A stretch of DNA of 9,746 bases, taken from contig JASFUX010000125.1 in assembly GCA_050050115.1 (NCBI GenBank), positions 1 through 9,746 of the forward strand, given 5' to 3'. The stretch is from JASFUX01 sp050050115. Lineage in GTDB: Bacteria > Pseudomonadota > Alphaproteobacteria > Caulobacterales > Maricaulaceae. Below, piece after piece: positions 6,559 to 9,746 of this stretch (positions are counted from its first letter, which is position 1; each line of letters opens with the position of its first letter). The notes beneath the pieces were generated by a model. The model was not told the DNA's origin. It saw only the letters and a program-made list of their open reading frames with translations, and ran no database searches. Position numbers and translations under genes: made by a program.

Positions 6559-6725
6559 ACGTCATCCCGGGCGCGCTGCAGCACGAAGTGATGCTGCGCA
6601 GACCCGGGACCCGCCGCACTTGGAGGCGAACCGTTGTCACTGGCGTCAGCGATCTCTTGGGGACCTTCGGCAGGTCCCGCGTCTGCAGCGCATCATTTCA
6701 TGCTGCGAGGCGCGCGGGATGACGT
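6559..6725. repeat. 167-bp intergenic inverted-repeat (hairpin/MITE-like) element
   Basis: The element begins ACGTCATCCCGG at 6559 and ends CGGGATGACGT at 6725. The 57-base left arm (6559-6615) and right arm (6669-6725) are reverse complements at about 46 of 57 positions (hand alignment), around a 53-base centre. Arms contain the paired GACCCGGGACC/GGTCCCGCGTC and GATG-type stretches. Such CGTCATCCCG...CGGGATGACG hairpins resemble dispersed non-coding repeats seen many times in alphaproteobacterial intergenic regions. As RNA it would make one long imperfect hairpin between serS and surE. I see no clear target-site duplication: the outer flanks are aaacac and aaatcac, similar but not identical. 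No coding frame is credible. Confidence 0.8.
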
Positions 6726-6761
6726 AAATCACGTTGTTCCGTATACATCTAAAGGCTTGAC

Positions 6762-7562
6762 ATGACCTTCCCTTCCAACCCTCGCATCCTCCTTTCCAAC
6801 GACGATGGCGTTCAGGCGCCGGGACTTGCGTGTTTGGAAGAGATCGCCTCGGCATTGTCGGACGATGTCTGGGTGGTCGCGCCGGCCGACGAGCAGTCGG
6901 GCGCCTCGCGAAAGATCTCATTCACCGATCCGGTGTTGGTGCACCAGCTGGGCGAGCGTCGCTTCGCCGTGCGGGGCACGCCGTCGGACGCGGTGTTCCT
7001 GGGCGTGCACGACATCGTGCCGGGCAAGCGCGTCGACCTTGTGCTCTCGGGGGTGAACCGCGGGCAGAACCTTGCCGAGGACGTCTCGGTCTCGGGCACG
7101 GTCGCGGCGGCCATTCAGGGCATGTCGATGGGCGTGCCGTCGATCGCATTGTCGCAGTCGCTCGCCGGGATGATCGGCCGCGACGCCGCGCCGTTCGAGA
7201 CCGCCGCCGCGCTCGCGCCGGCGCTGCTCCAGCGTTTGCTCGCCGCAGGCTGGCGCAAGGACGTGGTGCTGAACGTGAACTTCCCGCCGTGCCCGCCTGC
7301 AGAGGCGCGCGAGGCGCTGGTCACCCGGCAGGGCTGGCGCGATCAGTGGGACATGACGGCGGACAAGCGTGAGGATCTGCGCGGGCGCGCCTACTATTGG
7401 ATCGGCTATCACGGCAAGAAGTCGAACCCGTCCGAGGGCGACGACCTGCACGCGATCTACAACAACCACGTCTCGGTCACGCCGCTGCACGTGGACCTGA
7501 CGCACGAGCCCTCGCTCGCTGCGCTCGAAAGCGCTCTGACAAGAGAATCGTCCGACTCTTAA
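6762..7562 (+). CDS. surE: 5'/3'-nucleotidase SurE
   Basis: 266 residues, close to the roughly 250-260 of the family. AAAGG at 6751-6755 supports the ATG at 6762. The N-terminus RILLSNDDGVQAPG carries the metal-binding Asp14-Asp15 pair. DEQSGAS (Ser46) and SGVNRGQNLAEDVSVSGTVAAA (Asn99) supply the other metal/phosphate-site segments that define SurE. The enzyme is a divalent-cation-dependent cytoplasmic phosphatase acting on nucleoside monophosphates and often on short polyphosphate; it is linked to stationary-phase survival. The gene is followed by pcm after only six bases, as in many proteobacteria where surE-pcm form one transcription unit. The hairpin repeat ends 36 bp upstream of the start, so any promoter would have to lie within or very close to the repeat, or the gene is read through from serS. 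Confidence 0.95.
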   Translation: MTFPSNPRILLSNDDGVQAPGLACLEEIASALSDDVWVVAPADEQSGASRKISFTDPVLVHQLGERRFAVRGTPSDAVFLGVHDIVPGKRVDLVLSGVNRGQNLAEDVSVSGTVAAAIQGMSMGVPSIALSQSLAGMIGRDAAPFETAAALAPALLQRLLAAGWRKDVVLNVNFPPCPPAEAREALVTRQGWRDQWDMTADKREDLRGRAYYWIGYHGKKSNPSEGDDLHAIYNNHVSVTPLHVDLTHEPSLAALESALTRESSDS

Positions 7563-7568
7563 ACCGCT

Positions 7569-8213
7569 ATGGCCAGCTCGCCCGATCCGCGCGTCATCCG
7601 ACTGGTGATGGACCTGCGCCGCCGCGGGATCGCGGACGCGCGCGTGCTCTCGGCGATGGAGCGGGTCGATCGCGCGGCCTTCATGCCGGCGGGGCTTGCG
7701 CACCTCGCCTTCGCCGACCAGTCTGCGCCCATCGCCTGCGGGCAGACCATGTGCGCGCCGTCGCTGATCGCCCGGATGTCCGAGGCGCTCGCCGTGCGGC
7801 CCGAGCACAAGGTGCTCGAAGTGGGAACCGGCTCGGGCTACCACGCCGCGGTCCTCGCCAAGCTGTCGGGCGCCGTGTTTTCGATCGAGCGTTGGGCGGA
7901 GCTTCACGAGACGGCCAAGGCGCGGCTCGAGGCGCTGAAGATCTTCCATGTGCGGCTCAAGTGCGCAGACGGCTGTGAAGGCTGGGCCGAGTGGGCGCCG
8001 TTCGACCGAATCCTGATCACCGCCGCCGTAGACGCGCCGCCTCCGGCGCTGGTCGAGCAGCTCGTCGAAGGTGGGGTGCTGGTCGCGCCGGTCGGGGAGG
8101 GGGCGGACGGCCGGCTGGTCCGGTTCGTCAAGACCGCCGGCCAACTGACGCCTCATGACGCCGGCCCTGCGCACGTTCCGCCCCTGGCGCGGGGCGTGAC
8201 GCCTGTAAGCTAA
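7569..8213 (+). CDS. pcm: Protein-L-isoaspartate O-methyltransferase
   Basis: 214 residues, normal for Pcm. The SAM-binding motif I is LEVGTGSGYHAAVLA (83-97), and FDRILITAAVDAPPPALVEQL gives the downstream motif. The enzyme methylates L-isoaspartyl residues in damaged proteins with S-adenosylmethionine, starting their repair in the cytoplasm. The family signature usually reading PIGxGQTISQP is here PIACGQTMCAP, so the Ser is replaced by Cys and the Gln by Ala, next to the substrate site. The ATG is six bases after the surE stop with no Shine-Dalgarno of its own, which suggests translational coupling. The N-terminus SPDPRVIRLVMDLRRRGIADARVLSAMERV matches alphaproteobacterial Pcm and supports this start. 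Confidence 0.94.
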   Translation: MASSPDPRVIRLVMDLRRRGIADARVLSAMERVDRAAFMPAGLAHLAFADQSAPIACGQTMCAPSLIARMSEALAVRPEHKVLEVGTGSGYHAAVLAKLSGAVFSIERWAELHETAKARLEALKIFHVRLKCADGCEGWAEWAPFDRILITAAVDAPPPALVEQLVEGGVLVAPVGEGADGRLVRFVKTAGQLTPHDAGPAHVPPLARGVTPVS

Positions 8214-8244
8214 CGCGCGCTGTCAGCGAGGCTATACTGCCCAG

Positions 8245-9219
8245 ATGATTCGCCTCGCGTTCCTCTTTGCGCCGCTTGCGCTGCTCGGCTGCGCCGCGAG
8301 CACGCCTGCGCCGGTCGACTATCGAGGCGGCGGCGCGCCGATCTCTGCGCGCTCTCAAGCCGCGGCGCAGCCCGCTCCCGCGGCGCAAGCCGCCGCGCCG
8401 GCGCGCGAGGTTGAACGCGGGCGGGAGATCGTGGTGCCGGCCGGAGCGACGCTCTATCAGATCTCCGAGGAGCATCGGGTCAGTCTGCGGGGGCTGATCG
8501 ACGCCAACGGGCTGGAGCCGCCGTTCCGGTTGTCGGCCGGCCAGACGCTCGCGCTACCCCCGCCCAACACCTACACCGTCCAGCCCGGCGACACGCTGTT
8601 CGGCATTGCGCGTGCGCACCGCGTGCAGCCGCGCTCGCTGGCGCTCCTGAACGGCATGAGCGAGCCTTACCTGATTGCGCCGGGCGACGAGATCGAGCTG
8701 CCGGGTTCGGCGCGTGATTGGCGGGCAAGCGCCGCCGGGTCCTCAAGCGCAGGCGCCGGGGTCGCGGCCTCGACATCGTCGGGCGCCGCTCCGGCGACCC
8801 CGCGCGCGCCGCGCGGTCCCGATCCGGCAGGGCCCGCGCCGCGGTTCGCGTGGCCGGCGGCGGGCAACGTCATCGACGGGTTCGGGCCCAAGGAGGCCGG
8901 CCGACGCAACGACGGGGTCAATATCGCGGCGAACGCCGGCGATCCGGTGGTGGCCGCCGCGGACGGCCTGGTGGTCTATGCGGGCAGCGAGCTGGCCGGC
9001 TACGGCAATCTGATCCTGGTCAAGCACGCCGACGGCTGGGTCTCGGCCTATGCGCACAACGAGGCGCTGCTGGTCGAGGAAGAGCAGACGGTCACCCAGG
9101 GCCAGGCGATCGCCCGGGCGGGCTCGTCGGGGGCCGTGGACGCCCCGCAGCTGCATTTCGAGCTGCGACGGAACGGCCAGCCGGTTGATCCGGCTGGCAT
9201 ATTGCCGCGCCGGGGCTGA
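8245..9219 (+). CDS. nlpD: NlpD-like lipoprotein: two LysM domains and a degenerate LytM (M23) domain
   Basis: 324 residues. A lipoprotein signal MIRLAFLFAPLALLGC gives Cys16 as the lipidated residue. An Ala/Pro-rich linker (about 17-58) follows, then LysM 1 (about 63-106), LysM 2 (about 109-153, TYTVQPGDTLFGIARAHRV), an Ala/Ser/Pro linker, and a LytM/M23 fold (about 200-320, with YAHN and PQLHFELR). Two zinc ligands of active M23 peptidases are changed: the HxxxD motif reads N222-DGV-N226, and HxH reads QLH, keeping only His304. The protein should therefore bind peptidoglycan but not cut it, like E. coli NlpD/EnvC, which activate cell-division amidases. The position after surE-pcm is the same as in E. 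coli. Located at the outer membrane/periplasm. A weak hairpin terminator follows. Confidence 0.9.
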   Translation: MIRLAFLFAPLALLGCAASTPAPVDYRGGGAPISARSQAAAQPAPAAQAAAPAREVERGREIVVPAGATLYQISEEHRVSLRGLIDANGLEPPFRLSAGQTLALPPPNTYTVQPGDTLFGIARAHRVQPRSLALLNGMSEPYLIAPGDEIELPGSARDWRASAAGSSSAGAGVAASTSSGAAPATPRAPRGPDPAGPAPRFAWPAAGNVIDGFGPKEAGRRNDGVNIAANAGDPVVAAADGLVVYAGSELAGYGNLILVKHADGWVSAYAHNEALLVEEEQTVTQGQAIARAGSSGAVDAPQLHFELRRNGQPVDPAGILPRRG

Positions 9220-9222
9220 CGG

Positions 9223-9247
9223 AGCCGGCATAGCACCGGCTTTCATT
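9223..9247 (+). terminator. Candidate intrinsic terminator after nlpD
   Basis: AGCCGG (9223-9228) and CCGGCT (9236-9241) form a perfect 6-bp stem with a 7-base loop, followed by TTCATT. It begins four bases after the nlpD stop. The T-tract is poor, so termination may be partial. Confidence 0.5.
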
Positions 9248-9273
9248 GCATTGCCTCGGGACGTGGCTATATA
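9246..9273 (+). promoter_or_regulatory. Candidate sigma-70-type promoter for yajC-secD
   Basis: TTGCAT (9246-9251) and TATATA (9268-9273) are separated by 16 bp and lie 57 bp upstream of the yajC start, directly after the candidate nlpD terminator. The AT-rich -10 box stands out in this GC-rich sequence. The predicted start of transcription is near 9280, leaving a leader of about 50 bases. Confidence 0.55.
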
Positions 9274-9329
9274 CCGGCCAACTCTAAGAAAGCCCCTCCG
9301 CACACGGGGCGCGCTCCCGGGGGGCCTTC

Positions 9330-9686
9330 ATGCCAGACATCGCCGCACCTGCAGTCATCGCCGCGGCGGGACCCAGCCTCATCATGCAGTTTCTGCCGCT
9401 GGTCCTGATCTTCGTCGTTTTCTACTTCCTTCTGATCCGGCCTCAGCAGCAGCGCATCAAGGCGCACCGCGAGATGGTCACCAACCTGAGGCGGGGCGAC
9501 GTGGTGGTCACCGGCGGCGGCGTGGTCGGCAAGGTCACGCGGGTCGCGGACGACGAGGCCATCGTCGAGATCGCCGAGAACGTCCGGATCAAGGTGATCA
9601 AGTCGACCATCAGCGAAGTGCGCGCCAAGACCGAGCCTCAGCCGGCGAACGACTCCGAACCGGCGAACGATTCCGAGTCGGACTAG
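9330..9686 (+). CDS. yajC: Sec translocase accessory subunit YajC
   Basis: 118 residues. One membrane segment at about 17-37 (LIMQFLPLVLIFVVFYFLLI) is followed by the family signature RPQQQRIKAHREMVTNLRRGDVVVTGGGVVGKV and a beta-rich cytoplasmic domain ending ENVRIKVIKSTISEV. YajC is an inner-membrane protein that associates with SecDF and the SecYEG channel. GGGGGG-like sequence just upstream (9318-9323) may serve as ribosome binding site. The C-terminus carries a short duplicated acidic/polar tail (PANDSE twice) beyond the conserved domain. secD starts eight bases after the stop, the usual yajC-secDF arrangement. Confidence 0.95.
   Translation: MPDIAAPAVIAAAGPSLIMQFLPLVLIFVVFYFLLIRPQQQRIKAHREMVTNLRRGDVVVTGGGVVGKVTRVADDEAIVEIAENVRIKVIKSTISEVRAKTEPQPANDSEPANDSESD
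9642..9677 (+). repeat. Two tandem 18-bp units in the yajC 3' end
   Basis: Positions 9642-9659 and 9660-9677 match at 16 of 18 bases and each encode PANDSE. The units add six residues to the non-conserved YajC tail in frame. The two differences are at synonymous positions (GAC/GAT, GAA/GAG), so the copy is not brand new. Confidence 0.85.
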
Positions 9687-9694
9687 GCGGTTTG

Positions 9695-9746
9695 ATGCTC
9701 TACCTCGCGCCTTGGAAGACAGCGCTCGCGGCGGCGACCTGCGCGG
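9695..9746 (+). CDS. secD: Protein translocase subunit SecD, 5' end only
   Basis: Only 17 codons are present, reading MLYLAPWKTALAAATCA before the window ends. The Met-Leu-Tyr-x-x-Pro-Trp-Lys start followed by a hydrophobic stretch fits the N-terminal cytoplasmic residues and first membrane segment of alphaproteobacterial SecD. AGGCGG at 9685-9690 is a suitable ribosome binding site. The position eight bases after yajC makes SecD, which uses the proton motive force to help late translocation, by far the likeliest identity. It cannot be confirmed from so few residues alone. Confidence 0.78.
   Translation, partial: MLYLAPWKTALAAATCA

Noticed and set aside
6918..8174. A 418-codon minus-strand open frame across surE and pcm
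   Set aside because: It is antisense to two well-supported genes, with a composition typical of shadow frames and no recognisable domain.
8233..8238. TATACT as a -10 box for nlpD
   Set aside because: No -35-like hexamer lies at the right distance, and transcription would begin at the ATG itself, leaving no room for a ribosome binding site.

Overview
The window looks like a chromosomal housekeeping region from a GC-rich alphaproteobacterium, most likely near the Caulobacterales/Hyphomonadaceae/Parvularculales. I infer this from the protein sequences, the high GC at third codon positions, and the order serS-surE-pcm-nlpD-yajC-secD, which is typical of alphaproteobacteria. All genes I can support lie on the + strand. 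No RNA gene, CRISPR array, transposase or phage gene is visible.

Layout: (1) 1-343, the 3' part of an ArsC-family arsenate reductase; (2) 438-743, a small putative lipoprotein of unknown function; (3) 835-1635, an enoyl-CoA hydratase/isomerase-family protein resembling methylglutaconyl-CoA hydratases; (4) 1666-3336, glutamine-dependent NAD+ synthetase; (5) 3409-4746, glutamyl-tRNA synthetase; (6) 4747-5055, a 309-bp non-coding gap with two perfect palindromes and a doubtful 21-codon hydrophobic ORF; (7) 5056-6513, seryl-tRNA synthetase with an unusual internal insertion; (8) 6559-6725, a 167-bp hairpin-type intergenic repeat; (9) 6762-7562 surE, 7569-8213 pcm and 8245-9219 an NlpD-like lipoprotein; (10) 9330-9686 yajC and the first codons of secD, behind their own candidate promoter.

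The genes fall into three groups: cofactor and tRNA-charging enzymes (nadE, gltX, serS), a stress/repair and envelope cluster (surE nucleotidase, pcm protein repair, NlpD-type amidase activator), and the start of the Sec accessory operon (yajC-secD). The surE-pcm-nlpD order is shared with Escherichia coli. In many alphaproteobacteria tatABC sits directly upstream of serS; here that place is taken by gltX and the palindrome-bearing gap.

The most unusual signal is in serS. About 62 residues lie between the QLPKFEEDLF segment and the LIPTAEVPLTN segment, where bacterial SerRS normally has a short loop. The insertion sits within a roughly 350-400 bp patch of markedly lower GC and foreign-looking codon usage, yet the frame is intact and all catalytic motifs are present. 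I did not find a convincing wholly new system; the rest is largely conserved core genome.
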